DNA of 32,048 bases from Sulfurimicrobium sp. (GCA_030690835.1 JAUYFW010000072.1:1-32048); one strand, 5' to 3'; counted from the first letter of the stretch, positions 19,075 to 29,741 are shown. The notes: generated by a model not told the origin, from the letters alone. Made by a program: numbers and translations.

Positions 19075-20123
19075 GATGATTTTTTCTCCAGTTCGTTGAT
19101 CTTTTTTTCCAGTCCCTGGATTTTCTGCGCCATGGCATCCAGGTGCCTGAGGTGGGCCGCGTTTTTGAGCCACACATCATGTGCCGAAAACGGCATGGCT
19201 GAAGTATAGGCGCCCGGTTTATGGATAGACTTGGTAATCAGGGTGCCGGAGGATATCTGAACATTGTCCGCAATCTCCAGGTGCCCGAGAATCATGCCCG
19301 CCCCGCCCACTGTGCAATGACGGCCAATTTTGGCGCTGCCCGCAATGCCGACACAGCCCGCCATTGCGCTATGCGCCCCGATGCGGACGTTATGGGCAAC
19401 CTGGATCTGGTTATCCAGCTTGACGCCCTCCTCGATCACGGTATCTTCGAGCGCACCCCGGTCTATGGTCGTATTCGCGCCGATTTCAACATCGTCGCCG
19501 ATGAGAACCCGACCGATCTGGGGAATCTTGAGCCATCGTCCATTTTCATGCGCCAGCCCAAACCCGTCCGCACCGATCACCGCACCGGAATGCAGAATCA
19601 CGCGTTCGCCAAGCTGGCACCCATGGTAAATCACCACGCGCGGGTACAGGCGACACTGCGCGCCGATCACCACGCTTGCGCCAATCACACAACCAGCACC
19701 GATCACGACCCCGTCACCGATCACGCAATCCGCGCCAATATGAACAAACGGCCCGATCGATGCGGAATCGGCTATTTTCACGCCGGGATCGATAACCGCG
19801 CTGGCATGCACCCCCGCTTTGACTGCCGGTTCGGGGTTCAGCAAAGCAGACACCCTGGCAAAATAGGCGTAGGGGTTATTGCAGACAATGCGTGGGCGGT
19901 CGCTTGCGTCACGCATATCCTTGCCGACGATCACTGCGCCAGCAGCGGACTGTTCCAGCTTCTTCAGGAAACGGCCTCCGGTCAGAAAGCTGATGTGACA
20001 AGCCTGAGCCTGCTCCAGCGAAGCGATCTGGCTGACGCGCAGTTCCGCATCACAGAGAACCTCGCCACCAAGCAATTCGACGATTTCGCCCAGCGACCAG
20101 GTTTTAGCGGAGATAGGCTTCAC
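19071..20123 (-). CDS. lpxD: UDP-3-O-(3-hydroxyacyl)glucosamine N-acyltransferase
   Basis: 350 aa; hexapeptide repeats, [65 protein letters not shown]. Confidence 0.96.
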   Translation of the reverse strand: MKPISAKTWSLGEIVELLGGEVLCDAELRVSQIASLEQAQACHISFLTGGRFLKKLEQSAAGAVIVGKDMRDASDRPRIVCNNPYAYFARVSALLNPEPAVKAGVHASAVIDPGVKIADSASIGPFVHIGADCVIGDGVVIGAGCVIGASVVIGAQCRLYPRVVIYHGCQLGERVILHSGAVIGADGFGLAHENGRWLKIPQIGRVLIGDDVEIGANTTIDRGALEDTVIEEGVKLDNQIQVAHNVRIGAHSAMAGCVGIAGSAKIGRHCTVGGAGMILGHLEIADNVQISSGTLITKSIHKPGAYTSAMPFSAHDVWLKNAAHLRHLDAMAQKIQGLEKKINELEKKSS

Positions 20124-20134
20124 TCAATTGGGAC

Positions 20135-20635
20135 TTATTTGTCAGACAACGCCTTTATAACCTTATCCGTCACATCAATGCGAGTGCTGGCAAACACGGC
20201 CTCCTGCAGGATCAGATCGAATTTTTCGCTCTCGGCAATGGCGATGATGGCCTTGTTGGCACGTTCCTGAACGGCCGAGAGCTCTTCGTTGCGACGCAGG
20301 TTCAGGTCCTCCCGCAACTCGCGCTGGGAACGCTGAATGTCACGATTCAGATTAGCAAGCTCGCGTTCCCTGTTGCGTCGTTCCGATTCGGCAACTGTCA
20401 CGCCATCGCGTTCGAGTCCGGCTTGAATTTCCTTGGCCTGCTTGATCAGTTTCATCAACTCCTGATCGCGCGAAGCAAACTCTTTTTCCAGTTTTTTCTG
20501 CGCTTTCTGAGCTGGCGAGGCTTCACGAAACACGCGCTCGGTATTGACATAACCAATCTTGAGTTCTGCGGCCTGAACCAGGGTGGCCGTCTGAATCAAC
20601 GATAACGCTAATACGGACAATACAATCTTTTTCAA
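20135..20635 (-). CDS. skp: OmpH/Skp family periplasmic chaperone
   Basis: 166 aa; signal peptide, KIGYVNTERVFREASPAQKAQKKLEKEF and coiled-coil region; between bamA and lpxD. Confidence 0.92.
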   Translation of the reverse strand: MKKIVLSVLALSLIQTATLVQAAELKIGYVNTERVFREASPAQKAQKKLEKEFASRDQELMKLIKQAKEIQAGLERDGVTVAESERRNRERELANLNRDIQRSQRELREDLNLRRNEELSAVQERANKAIIAIAESEKFDLILQEAVFASTRIDVTDKVIKALSDK

Positions 20636-20644
20636 TTCAATCTC

Positions 20645-22939
20645 CTAAAATACTGTTCCCATCTGGAACTGGAACATCTCGGTCTTGTCGCCCTCTTTCT
20701 TGTTGATGGGCTGCGCCAGACTGAATTTCAGCGGACCTATCGGCGAGAACCAACTTACCGACACACCCGCCGAATAACGTAACTCGCCAATATCGAAGGT
20801 AGCGTACCGCCCAAGCGCGTCGCCTTCGCCAAAGACCATGCCGCTGTCAACAAAGGTTCCCAGGCGGACTGACTTGTCATTTGGCAAGCCAGGGAAGGGG
20901 AATAGCAATTCAGCACTCATCACGATACGGGTATTGCCGCCCAAGGCATAATCACTACTGTCGCGCGGTCCCAGCGAACTGGTTTCATATCCCCGTACCG
21001 AACCGATACCACCTGCATAGAAATTCTTGAAGTATGGCAGGGGTTGGTCGTTGTAGCTGTCTGCATAACCCAGTTCGCCATTCAGCAGAACCGTAAAATG
21101 TTTGCCGAATGTCTTCAGCCACTGTTGCTGGTACGAAATCTTGTAGTACTCAAGGTCAAGGCCGGGCAGCCCCACCTCGCCATATAGCCGCTGCAGCGAG
21201 CCTGACATCGGATACATCAGATTATCCCGGGTATCCCGCGCCCAACCCAGGTCGGTCCGAATGGTATCGACAGTCGTGCCGTAGGCATTCACGAAATCGA
21301 TCACTCTTTGCGAACTGTTTTCATCAATCGTATTTTCTATCTGCTCCACCGCCAGCCCCAGATTGACCGTATCCTTCTCGTTAAGCGGGACGCCGAAGCG
21401 CACGCCGGCACCCTTGGTCTGCGTTTTGTAACGGGTCACAGCAGACAGGTTAGTGGTGTCGACCGTGCGATTGTAGAGATCGAATCCTCGGCTGATTCCA
21501 TTATCGGTGAAGTACGGGTTGGTATGGGAAAGCGAATAGACCTTGTTGACGCTGCCGCTATTGACCTGGACCGCAAAATGGTTGCCGCTGCCGAACACGT
21601 TTTGCTGGGCAAAAGAGGCATTCAGCACCAGTCCCTCGGAACTGGAAAAACCCGCACCCGCCATCACACTGCCAGTCGGTTTTTCAGTCACGTTATAATT
21701 GATGTCGACCTGATCCGTCGTGCCCGGCACCGCTGGCGTTTCGACGTTGACGTCAGAAAAATATCCCAGACGCTGCAAGCGTTCACGTGAACGGTTGATC
21801 TTGTCGGCGGCATACCACCCCCCCTCGATCTGGCGCATTTCACGCCGCAGCACTTCGTCACGCGTCTTGGTGTTGCCGGTCACATTGATGCGGCGCACAT
21901 AAACCCTGCGTCCGGGATCAACATAAAAAGTAAACGCAACCTCACCTTTTTCCTTGTTGACTTCCGGGGCGGCGTTGACGTTGGCAAACGCGTAACCATC
22001 ATTTCCCAGACGGTCGCTCATGGCCTTGCTGGATGCCGTCAACTTCTCGCGAGAAAAAGCCTCGCCTGACTGGACCTTGATCAGCTTGCGCAACTCCTCT
22101 TCCGGCACCAGCATCTCTCCGGCCAGCTTGATATCCGAAATCGTGTAGCGCTTGCCCTCGTTCACGTTGACGGTAATGTAAATACCCTGCTTGTCGGGAG
22201 AAATGGATACCTGGGTGGATTCGATATTGAATTCAAGGTAACCGCGATTCATGTACCAGGAACGCATGGTTTCAAGATCGGCCGAGAGCTTTGGCTTGGA
22301 GTACTGGTCGTTTTTGCTGTACCAACTCATCCAGCCAGTCGTGGCAAGCGCGAGCTGTGCCTGTAATTCCTTTTCCGGAAAGGCCTCATTGCCGACAATA
22401 TTGATCTGCCGTATCGTCGCCACTTCACCTTCGACAATATCGAAACTGATGGCCACCCGGTTGCGCTCCAACGGGGTCACCGTTGTCGTGATGCTGACTG
22501 CGTACTTGCCGCGACTGAAATACTGCCGCTTCAATTCCTGTTCAGCGCGATCCAGCAAGGATTTATCAAAAACCTTGGATTCCGACAGACCGGCGCTTTT
22601 CAGGCCATCCTTGAGTTGTTCCTTGGTGAACTCCTTGGCGCCGTTGATATCAACCTGGGCAATCGCCGAGCGCTCTTCCAACGACACAACCAGCACGCCG
22701 TTATCCGCTTCCAGGCGAACATCCTTGAAAAATCCGGTGGCATACAAGGCCTTGACGGCAGCAGAAATTTTTTCGTCGTTGACGGTCTCGCCCACCTTGA
22801 TCGGCAGGTAAGTGAAGACTGTTCCAGCCTCGGTACGCTGAATACCTTCGATCCGAATATCCTTGACAGTGAATGGCTCGACAGCGAAAGCCGACACAGC
22901 ATAGAGGCTGAAAATCAGGAGTGGGATAAGTTTTTTCAT
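20645..22939 (-). CDS. bamA: Outer membrane protein assembly factor BamA
   Basis: 764 aa; POTRA repeats (FTVKDIRIEGIQRTEAGTVFTYLP...) and barrel with GGIGSVRGYE and C-terminal FQFQMGTVF. Confidence 0.97.
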   Translation of the reverse strand: MKKLIPLLIFSLYAVSAFAVEPFTVKDIRIEGIQRTEAGTVFTYLPIKVGETVNDEKISAAVKALYATGFFKDVRLEADNGVLVVSLEERSAIAQVDINGAKEFTKEQLKDGLKSAGLSESKVFDKSLLDRAEQELKRQYFSRGKYAVSITTTVTPLERNRVAISFDIVEGEVATIRQINIVGNEAFPEKELQAQLALATTGWMSWYSKNDQYSKPKLSADLETMRSWYMNRGYLEFNIESTQVSISPDKQGIYITVNVNEGKRYTISDIKLAGEMLVPEEELRKLIKVQSGEAFSREKLTASSKAMSDRLGNDGYAFANVNAAPEVNKEKGEVAFTFYVDPGRRVYVRRINVTGNTKTRDEVLRREMRQIEGGWYAADKINRSRERLQRLGYFSDVNVETPAVPGTTDQVDINYNVTEKPTGSVMAGAGFSSSEGLVLNASFAQQNVFGSGNHFAVQVNSGSVNKVYSLSHTNPYFTDNGISRGFDLYNRTVDTTNLSAVTRYKTQTKGAGVRFGVPLNEKDTVNLGLAVEQIENTIDENSSQRVIDFVNAYGTTVDTIRTDLGWARDTRDNLMYPMSGSLQRLYGEVGLPGLDLEYYKISYQQQWLKTFGKHFTVLLNGELGYADSYNDQPLPYFKNFYAGGIGSVRGYETSSLGPRDSSDYALGGNTRIVMSAELLFPFPGLPNDKSVRLGTFVDSGMVFGEGDALGRYATFDIGELRYSAGVSVSWFSPIGPLKFSLAQPINKKEGDKTEMFQFQMGTVF

Positions 22940-24306
22940 TAGGAGCCGGTCAACAAGCGGTTAATATCGTTGTAAAAAGCGAACATCATGAGCGCGAGCA
23001 GGAGTGTCATGCCTATCTGCTGGCCGATTTCCATGACGCGGTCGGAGACGGGACTTCCCTTCACGATTTCGGCCATATAATACATCAAATGCCCCCCATC
23101 CAATAAGGGCACAGGCAACAAATTAAGCACGCCCAGACTGATGCTCACCAGTGCCAGGAACATCAGATACGCCACCCAACCGATGTGCGCCGACTGCCCT
23201 GCGTAATCCGCGATTGTGATCGGACCACTGATATTTTTTGGCGACACCTCGCCGATGATCATCTTGCCCATGGTCTTCAAGCTGAACCAGGACATATCCC
23301 AGGTTTTCCATGCCGCCTCCTGCATAGCGCGTACCGGGCCATAGCGCACCTCGGCCATCAGCCGCTCACCGATGGCTTCATCGACAAAGGGGCCAGCACC
23401 TATTTTGCCGACGGCCTTGCCTTGTTCCATCGCCTCATCCGGCTTCAGAGAAATTTCGATCCTGGCCGAACCGCGCTTGACGCTGAAGCGCAATTCCCGC
23501 TGCGGATTGGCTCGAATGGCCGTGACCAGATCTTCCCAGCGCGAGATATTTTTGCCGTCCAGCGCCAGAATTTCATCCATTTCCTGCAAGCCCGCTTTTG
23601 CGCCTGCGCCATCGGGCAATAATTTCCCGATCACAGGCGGCAGAATGGGGCGATAGTGCGTCAGACCCAGTTTTTCCAGAAAGTCGCCATCAAAATCATC
23701 GGAAGACAATGATGCAGTTTCCAGCACATGCTGACGAATATCGTTTTTCGCGCTTAGCGTCTCGAATCGCACCGTTTGATGTTCCATGGCTTTCTTGAGC
23801 AAAGCCCAGCGCACATCTGCCCAAACCGTGACTGGCTCGCCGTCCAGCGAGGTCACCAGTTCGCCGTATTCAAACCCCGCTACGGCAGCCGGACTGCCCT
23901 TGACCGGGTCGCCCAGCAAGGGCTTCACGCCAGGCATGCCGACCATGAATAAAAACCAGTAAAGGAGAATCGCCAACAACAGATTCGCGACCGGCCCGGC
24001 GGCTACGATCAGAATTCGCCGCCATACTGTTTGGCGGTTGAAGGCGCGCCCCAGTTCGTGCTCTGCGACCTCGCCTTCGCGCTCGTCCAGCATTTTTACA
24101 TAGCCTCCCAGGGGAAAAGCGGCAATTGCCCACTCTGTGCCATCCGCCCCGAAACGGCGCAGCCACAAGGGCTTGCCAAAGCCAACAGAAAACCGCAACA
24201 CCTTGACCCCGCAACGGCGGGCAACCCAGTAATGGCCGAACTCGTGCACGATAATCAGCACGCCAAGCGCCAGCGCGAACGCCAGGAGAGTGTGGAGAAG
24301 GTTCAT
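22939..24306 (-). CDS. rseP: Site-2 protease RseP
   Basis: MNLLHTLLAFALALGVLIIVHEFGHYWVARRCGVKVLRFSVGFG (HEFGH), two PDZ domains, NLLPVPLLDGGHL. ATG 24306 is preceded by ggagagaggg. Confidence 0.96.
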   Translation of the reverse strand: MNLLHTLLAFALALGVLIIVHEFGHYWVARRCGVKVLRFSVGFGKPLWLRRFGADGTEWAIAAFPLGGYVKMLDEREGEVAEHELGRAFNRQTVWRRILIVAAGPVANLLLAILLYWFLFMVGMPGVKPLLGDPVKGSPAAVAGFEYGELVTSLDGEPVTVWADVRWALLKKAMEHQTVRFETLSAKNDIRQHVLETASLSSDDFDGDFLEKLGLTHYRPILPPVIGKLLPDGAGAKAGLQEMDEILALDGKNISRWEDLVTAIRANPQRELRFSVKRGSARIEISLKPDEAMEQGKAVGKIGAGPFVDEAIGERLMAEVRYGPVRAMQEAAWKTWDMSWFSLKTMGKMIIGEVSPKNISGPITIADYAGQSAHIGWVAYLMFLALVSISLGVLNLLPVPLLDGGHLMYYMAEIVKGSPVSDRVMEIGQQIGMTLLLALMMFAFYNDINRLLTGS

Positions 24307-24309
24307 TTT

Positions 24310-24383
24310 CCCTCTCTCCTTACTCTCTCCCAAAGTACCCTGAAGGGCATAAAGGAGAGAGGGACGCAGACTCGCTTCGCGAG
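24310..24383. repeat. Mosaic intergenic repeat, rseP-dxr spacer
   Basis: CCCTCTCTCC...GGAGAGAGGG inverted arms enclosing ACCCTGAAGGGCATAAAGG (24337..24355, identical to 27202..27220) and the palindrome CTCGCTTCGCGAG (24371..24383). Confidence 0.75.
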
Positions 24384-24390
24384 GCTCAAG

Positions 24391-25575
24391 TTAAGCACGC
24401 GCAATCAATTCAGCGGCAAGCAAGCGCGCTTGTGCATCGGCATTCTGGGCATCTTCCAGGCTACGCATGGGAACGGAGGTCAGTTGTTCCAGCGTCTGCT
24501 CGATGATGCTGGGGATAGCCAGGAATGGCAGCTTGCCATCCAGAAACGCAGCCACTGCGATTTCGTTGGCGGAATTCAAGATGGCAGGCGCCGTACCCCC
24601 TGTGCGCAGGGCCTGGTAAGCCAGACCAAGGCAGCGAAAGCGCACCATATCTGGCGCTTCAAAATCCAGGTGCGCAATCTTGAACAGGTCGAGCGCGGAG
24701 ACCCCGGCCTGAATCCGTTCTGGAAAACCCAGCGCATACGCGATCGGGGTTCGCATGTCCGGATTGCCTAACTGCGCCAGCACCGAGCCATCCGCATATT
24801 CGACCAGTGAGTGAATCACGCTCTGCGGATGCACCACCACCTGAATCTGTTCCGCCGATGCGCTGAACAACCAGTGCGCTTCGATGACTTCCAGCCCCTT
24901 GTTCATCATGCTGGCAGAATCAACTGAAATCTTGCGCCCCATCGACCAGTTCGGGTGGGCGCAGGCCTGTTCCGGCGTCACTTGTTCCAGTTCTGCCAGC
25001 GCACGGGTGCGGAACGGACCGCCGGACGCGGTCAGCAGGATGCGGGTGACGCCGACCTGCGCCAGTCCACGCCCGAAATCGCGTGGCAAGGACTGAAAAA
25101 TGGCGTTGTGTTCGCTGTCGATGGGCAGCAATTGGGCGCCATGGTCGCGCACGGCATCCATGAAAATCTGGCCGGACATCACCAGGGTTTCCTTGTTGGC
25201 CAACAGAATACGTTTGCCCGCCCGAGCTGCCGCCATGGACGGGCGCAAACCCGCCGCGCCCACAATGGCCGCCATGACGCTATCCACCTGTGGCAGAGAG
25301 GAAACCAGCTCCAGTGCCTCGATGCCGTGCAATACCTGGGTTGCCAGGCCATGATCCAGCACTTTTTGGCGCAAGGATTCAGCCGCATCTGCATCCAGCA
25401 AAACGGCGTATTCCGGCTCGAACTGCTGGCATTGCTGGAACAATTTGTCGATCTGGCTATTGGCTGTCAGCGCGACGACCCGGAAGCGCTCCGGATGACG
25501 CGCAATCACGTCCAGCGTGCTGACGCCGATAGAGCCGGTGGAACCTAGAACGGTAATATTTTGCTTGTCTGGCAT
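24391..25575 (-). CDS. dxr: 1-deoxy-D-xylulose 5-phosphate reductoisomerase
   Basis: 394 aa; [82 protein letters not shown]. Confidence 0.97.
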   Translation of the reverse strand: MPDKQNITVLGSTGSIGVSTLDVIARHPERFRVVALTANSQIDKLFQQCQQFEPEYAVLLDADAAESLRQKVLDHGLATQVLHGIEALELVSSLPQVDSVMAAIVGAAGLRPSMAAARAGKRILLANKETLVMSGQIFMDAVRDHGAQLLPIDSEHNAIFQSLPRDFGRGLAQVGVTRILLTASGGPFRTRALAELEQVTPEQACAHPNWSMGRKISVDSASMMNKGLEVIEAHWLFSASAEQIQVVVHPQSVIHSLVEYADGSVLAQLGNPDMRTPIAYALGFPERIQAGVSALDLFKIAHLDFEAPDMVRFRCLGLAYQALRTGGTAPAILNSANEIAVAAFLDGKLPFLAIPSIIEQTLEQLTSVPMRSLEDAQNADAQARLLAAELIARA

Positions 25576-25577
25576 TG

Positions 25578-26369
25578 TTACAAACCCGGAAAACCATACA
25601 GATAATAAGCCGCAGCCAGAGGTAGCGCGGGCATCATGCCGTCAAGACGATCCAGCACCCCGCCATGACCGGGCAGAATGCGCCCGCTATCCTTCAAGCC
25701 AGCCTGACGTTTGAGCCAGGACTCGAACAAATCCCCGACCACACTGATAGACCCCATCGCCAACAACAGGATAAACCCAGGAAAAGGAACGCCCACGCTG
25801 GCTTCCAGCGACTTCCATGCAAAACCGAAACAAGCCACCGCCAACAGGCCGCCTGCCACGCCTTCCCAGGTCTTGCCTGGACTAATGGCCGGCGCCAGTT
25901 TGTGCTTGCCGAACGCGCGCCCGGCGAAATAAGCGCCAATATCTGCCGCCGACACCACCGCCAGCAAACCCAGCAGCAAGGCTGGGCGCATGGCATGAAA
26001 CTCCATCATGGCAAACCAGGTCGGGAACAGCACCAGCCAACCGGTCAGCGCCAGCACGGCAGGATGGCGCACCTGCCAGCCACGAATCAGCCAGGGAAGT
26101 GCCGCGAACAACCAGAATGCCACTGCCAGCAGGTAAAACAGCCCGACTCTGGCTTTAACTGTAAAAAAGGCCAAGCCAAAGAAAATCGTCAGTCCCACAT
26201 AAACCCAGCGTTCCTTGCGCGGGAACATGGCCAGCCCGCCCCACTCCCATGCACCAATGGTGATCACGCCCAACATCAGCCAACCCCAAAACAAACTGGG
26301 CAGGTAAAACAAGGCCAGCAGCAGGCCAAACAACAGGCCAAATGCCGTGAAAACGCGCTCCTTAAGCAT
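25578..26369 (-). CDS. cdsA: Phosphatidate cytidylyltransferase
   Basis: 263 aa membrane protein; [35 protein letters not shown]...[34 protein letters not shown] signature. Confidence 0.95.
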   Translation of the reverse strand: MLKERVFTAFGLLFGLLLALFYLPSLFWGWLMLGVITIGAWEWGGLAMFPRKERWVYVGLTIFFGLAFFTVKARVGLFYLLAVAFWLFAALPWLIRGWQVRHPAVLALTGWLVLFPTWFAMMEFHAMRPALLLGLLAVVSAADIGAYFAGRAFGKHKLAPAISPGKTWEGVAGGLLAVACFGFAWKSLEASVGVPFPGFILLLAMGSISVVGDLFESWLKRQAGLKDSGRILPGHGGVLDRLDGMMPALPLAAAYYLYGFPGL

Positions 26370-27141
26370 GGTCAGGGGGTTTCAACTGTTCGCTGCCGCG
26401 CAACTGCTCGCTGGTACGGCCGAAGCGGCGCTCGCGATGCTGGTAGGAAAGGATAGCTCGATCCAGTTCTTTGCCATCGAAATCAGGCCACAAGACATCG
26501 GTAAAATACAGCTCGGTATAAGCCAGTTGCCACAGCAAGAAATTGCTGATGCGCTGCTCACCGCCGGTACGAATAAACAGGTCCGGCTCCGGGGCATTCG
26601 GCATGGAAAGATAGGGTTGCAGATCAGATTCGTTGAATCCGGCCGCCAGGTCGGGGTGATCCTTGAGCATGGACTGGACAGCCTGCATGATGTCCCAGCG
26701 TCCGCCATAATTCGCTGCAATCGTGAGAGTCAGCTTGTCGTTACTGGCTGTCAGCGCTTCGGAGCGCCGCACCATGTCCACCAGTTTGGCGTCAAAACGG
26801 CTCAGGTCGCCGATGATTTTGAGTTTCACGCCGTTCTGGTGCAATTTGCTGACTTCATTTTCCAGCGCCAGCATGAAGAGCTGCATCAGGAAAGTCACTT
26901 CTTCTTCCGGACGTCGCCAGTTTTCGCTACTGAAAGCAAATAGGGTAAGGTATTCGATCTTGCGCTCGATGCACGCCTTGACCATGGCGCGTACGGTTTC
27001 CAGACCGCGCTTGTGTCCCATCACGCGGGGCATGAAGCGCTTTTTCGCCCAGCGCCCGTTGCCATCCATGATCATGGCAACGTGGCGGGGGATGAACGAT
27101 ATGTCGGGAATATCGCAGGTGGAACTTGGGGGGTGTGCCAC
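26362..27141 (-). CDS. uppS: Isoprenyl (undecaprenyl diphosphate) synthase, GTG start
   Basis: 259 aa; [85 protein letters not shown]. Confidence 0.96.
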   Translation of the reverse strand: MAHPPSSTCDIPDISFIPRHVAMIMDGNGRWAKKRFMPRVMGHKRGLETVRAMVKACIERKIEYLTLFAFSSENWRRPEEEVTFLMQLFMLALENEVSKLHQNGVKLKIIGDLSRFDAKLVDMVRRSEALTASNDKLTLTIAANYGGRWDIMQAVQSMLKDHPDLAAGFNESDLQPYLSMPNAPEPDLFIRTGGEQRISNFLLWQLAYTELYFTDVLWPDFDGKELDRAILSYQHRERRFGRTSEQLRGSEQLKPPDHA

Positions 27142-27144
27142 TAA

Positions 27145-27228
27145 TATAAAACTCGCGTAGCGAGCCTGCGCCCACCTCTCCCGCTGGCGGGGGAGGGTTG
27201 CACCCTGAAGGGCATAAAGGGAGGGGGA
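27145..27228. repeat. Mosaic intergenic repeat, uppS-frr spacer
   Basis: TATAAAA-CTCGCGTAGCGAG (palindrome 27152..27164)-CCTGCGCCCACCTCTCCC...GGGGGAGGG-TTGC-ACCCTGAAGGGCATAAAGG (27202..27220). Confidence 0.75.
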
Positions 27229-27293
27229 ACGAGCACGGCATCTCTCATGATAGTAGACAATTCATTAGTCGTGCTCGTGGGATGGGCTGAGGC

Positions 27294-27851
27294 TTAAACA
27301 GCCATCAACTCGACCTCTTTGGCCTGCAGCATCTTGTCCACTTCGGCCACGTAGCGGTCGGTCAGCTTCTGTATCTCGTCCTGGCCACGACGGTCATCAT
27401 CCTCGCCAATAGCCTTGTCCTTGAGCATTTTTTCCATTTGACCATTCGCGTCGCGGCGCAGATTGCGTATCGCCACCTTGGCGCCCTCGCCTTCTGTCTT
27501 CACCACCTTGGTCAGTTCCCGGCGGCGCTCTTCCGTCAGCGGCGGCATCGGCACACGGATCATCTCGCCCTGCGTGGCGGGGTTCAAGCCGAGATCGGAA
27601 TCCCGAATCGCGCGCTCGATCGCGCCCACCATTTTCTTTTCCCACGGCTGCACGCCGATGGTGCGCGAATCCACCAGCGTGACGTTGGCCACCTGATTGA
27701 TTGCTGTTGGGCTGCCATAGTAGTCCACCGTCACATGATCCAGAATCCCCGTATGGGCGCGCCCGGTACGCACCTTGGCCAGATCGATTTTGAGCGACTC
27801 AAGCGATTTCTGCATTTTTTGCTCAGCGGTTTTTTTTACGTCTGCGATCAT
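27294..27851 (-). CDS. frr: Ribosome recycling factor
   Basis: 185 aa; [43 protein letters not shown]...[35 protein letters not shown]. Confidence 0.98.
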   Translation of the reverse strand: MIADVKKTAEQKMQKSLESLKIDLAKVRTGRAHTGILDHVTVDYYGSPTAINQVANVTLVDSRTIGVQPWEKKMVGAIERAIRDSDLGLNPATQGEMIRVPMPPLTEERRRELTKVVKTEGEGAKVAIRNLRRDANGQMEKMLKDKAIGEDDDRRGQDEIQKLTDRYVAEVDKMLQAKEVELMAV

Positions 27852-27887
27852 GTTTGTTGTTCCTTAATCCTTGAAACCTCATTTCGA

Positions 27888-28038
27888 CCACGAAACACAC
27901 GAAATACACGAAAAAACCAGTCTATTTGGATTTGTTTATGCCCAGCTTTATCGGGTATTTATCCATTCACCCAACGGGAAATGGATCATTACAAAACATC
28001 TTTTTTGAACTATTTCGTGTTTTTCGTGTTTTTCGTGG
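27888..28038. repeat. Inverted-repeat element with 9-nt periodic CACGAAAAA-type arms, between pyrH and frr
   Basis: Left arm CCACGAAACACACGAAATACACGAAAA; right arm TTTCGTGTTTTTCGTGTTTTTCGTGG; core contains hairpin ATCCATT...AATGGAT (27961..27986). Confidence 0.85.
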
Positions 28039-28062
28039 CTCAACAGCGTTTTTAAGGGTTAA

Positions 28063-28779
28063 TCAGCACAATACTTTCGTACCTTCGTCTTCACCCATTA
28101 CCACCCGCTTGAGCGCGCCAGACTTGAAAATACTGAACACCACCAAAGGCATTTTCTGGTCGCGGCAGAGCGCCAGCGCGGTGGCATCCATCACTTTCAG
28201 ATTGCGGATAATGGCCTCGTCGAAGGTCAATTGCTGGTAACGCATGGCATCCGGATTGGTTTTGGGATCATCGGTATAGACACCGTCCACCTTGGTGGCT
28301 TTCAGCACGATTTCCGCGCCGACTTCCATGCCGCGCAGGGCAGCCGCCGTATCCGTGGTAAAGAAAGGGTTACCGGTGCCCGCACCAAAAATGACTACCT
28401 TGCCTTCTTCCAGATAGCGGATGGCCTTGCCGCGAATATAGGGCTCGGCCACCGCCTCGATGGTCAGCGCCGTCTGCACGCGGCTGACCACCCCAATCCG
28501 GCGAAAAGCATCCTGCAAGGCCAGCGCATTCATCACTGTCGCCAGCATCCCCATGTAATCAGCCGTGGCTCTGTCCATGCCTGCTGCGCCAGGCGCAACG
28601 CCACGAAAAATATTACCGCCACCGATCACCACCCCCACCTGCACACCCATGCGCACCACTTCGGCCACTTCGGCCACCATCCCGTCGATCGTATCGCGGT
28701 TGATGCCGTAGCTGTCGTTGCCCATCAGGGCTTCGCCGGAGAGTTTGAGGAGAATGCGTTTATAGGCAGGGGCGGTCAT
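28063..28779 (-). CDS. pyrH: UMP kinase
   Basis: [114 protein letters not shown]. Confidence 0.97.
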   Translation of the reverse strand: MTAPAYKRILLKLSGEALMGNDSYGINRDTIDGMVAEVAEVVRMGVQVGVVIGGGNIFRGVAPGAAGMDRATADYMGMLATVMNALALQDAFRRIGVVSRVQTALTIEAVAEPYIRGKAIRYLEEGKVVIFGAGTGNPFFTTDTAAALRGMEVGAEIVLKATKVDGVYTDDPKTNPDAMRYQQLTFDEAIIRNLKVMDATALALCRDQKMPLVVFSIFKSGALKRVVMGEDEGTKVLC

Positions 28780-28792
28780 GGGGTTCTGCTCC

Positions 28793-29671
28793 TTAAACCT
28801 GGGATGCGGCAGCGACTTCAGCGGCGTAATCCACAACCTTCTTCTCGATGCCCTCACCGACGACGTACATGGTGAACGCGCTGACGGAAGCCTTCTTGGA
28901 AATCAACAGCTTCTCGATGGTTTGATCCGGATCCTTGACGAAAGGCTGACCCATCAGGGTCACTTCCGCCAGATACTTGGTGATCCGGCCTTCGACCATC
29001 TTGGCGATGATGTCAGCAGGCTTGCCGCTTTCGGCTGCCTGGGCAGAGAAAATCTTGCGCTCGTTTTCCAGCAGCTCAGTGGATACCTGGTCTTTGGACA
29101 CGCAAATCGGCTTGCTGGCCGCGATATGCATGGCGATATCCTTGCCCAGTTGCTCGTCGCCGCCCGTGCTGTCCACCAGCACGCCGATACGGGTGCCGTG
29201 CAGGTAAGTCGTCAGCTTGCCGGTGGTTTCAGCGCGTACCAGACGGCGTGGAGAGATATTCTCGCCCAGCTTCATGATCAACGCCTGACGGGCTTCTTCC
29301 ACGGTCTGGCCGGATGGCAGCTTGGCGCTGGCCAGCACGTCGAGGTCCTCGATTTTTTGTTCCGTGGCAAGCTGGGCTGCTGCCTTGGCAAAAGCCAGGA
29401 AGTCCTCGTTCTTGGAAACGAAGTCGGTTTCGCAATTGATTTCCACCAGCGCGCCAGTATGACCGTCTGCACTGATAAAGCTGCCTACCACGCCTTCAGC
29501 TGCAATGCGGCTGGCTGCCTTGCTGGCCTTGGCGCCGCTCTTGATGCGCAGCAGTTCTTCCGCCGCCTTCATGTCACCGCTGGTTTCAGTCAGCGCCTTC
29601 TTGCATTCCATCATGCCCAAGCCAGTCAGCTCGCGCAGTTCCTTGACCATTCCTGCGGTAATGTCAGCCAT
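28793..29671 (-). CDS. tsf: Elongation factor Ts
   Basis: 292 aa; [57 protein letters not shown]. Confidence 0.98.
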   Translation of the reverse strand: MADITAGMVKELRELTGLGMMECKKALTETSGDMKAAEELLRIKSGAKASKAASRIAAEGVVGSFISADGHTGALVEINCETDFVSKNEDFLAFAKAAAQLATEQKIEDLDVLASAKLPSGQTVEEARQALIMKLGENISPRRLVRAETTGKLTTYLHGTRIGVLVDSTGGDEQLGKDIAMHIAASKPICVSKDQVSTELLENERKIFSAQAAESGKPADIIAKMVEGRITKYLAEVTLMGQPFVKDPDQTIEKLLISKKASVSAFTMYVVGEGIEKKVVDYAAEVAAASQV

Positions 29672-29713
29672 CTTAAAACTCCTGAATATCTATTTTTAAT
29701 CTTTAATAGGTTA

Positions 29714-29741
29714 TAAAAAAAGGGGCTTCCGCCCCTTTTTT
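29714..29741 (-). terminator. Intrinsic terminator/attenuator between rpsB and tsf
   Basis: AAAAAAAGGGGC-TTCC-GCCCCTTTTTT; GC stem flanked by A and T tracts, so usable on either strand; downstream of rpsB on the minus strand. Confidence 0.8.

Noticed and set aside
19221-20270. 349-aa plus-strand ORF opposite lpxD
   Set aside because: Antisense to clear LpxD hexapeptide repeats; the repetitive look comes from the hexapeptide periodicity.
27888-28038. Possible CRISPR-like array from repeated CACGAAA units
   Set aside because: Units are 9 nt with no spacers and arranged as two inverted arms, not direct repeats with unique spacers.
27926-28240. ORF with FRVFRVFRG and its neighbour 27438..28055
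   Set aside because: Produced by translation of the 9-nt periodic inverted-repeat element; not a protein.
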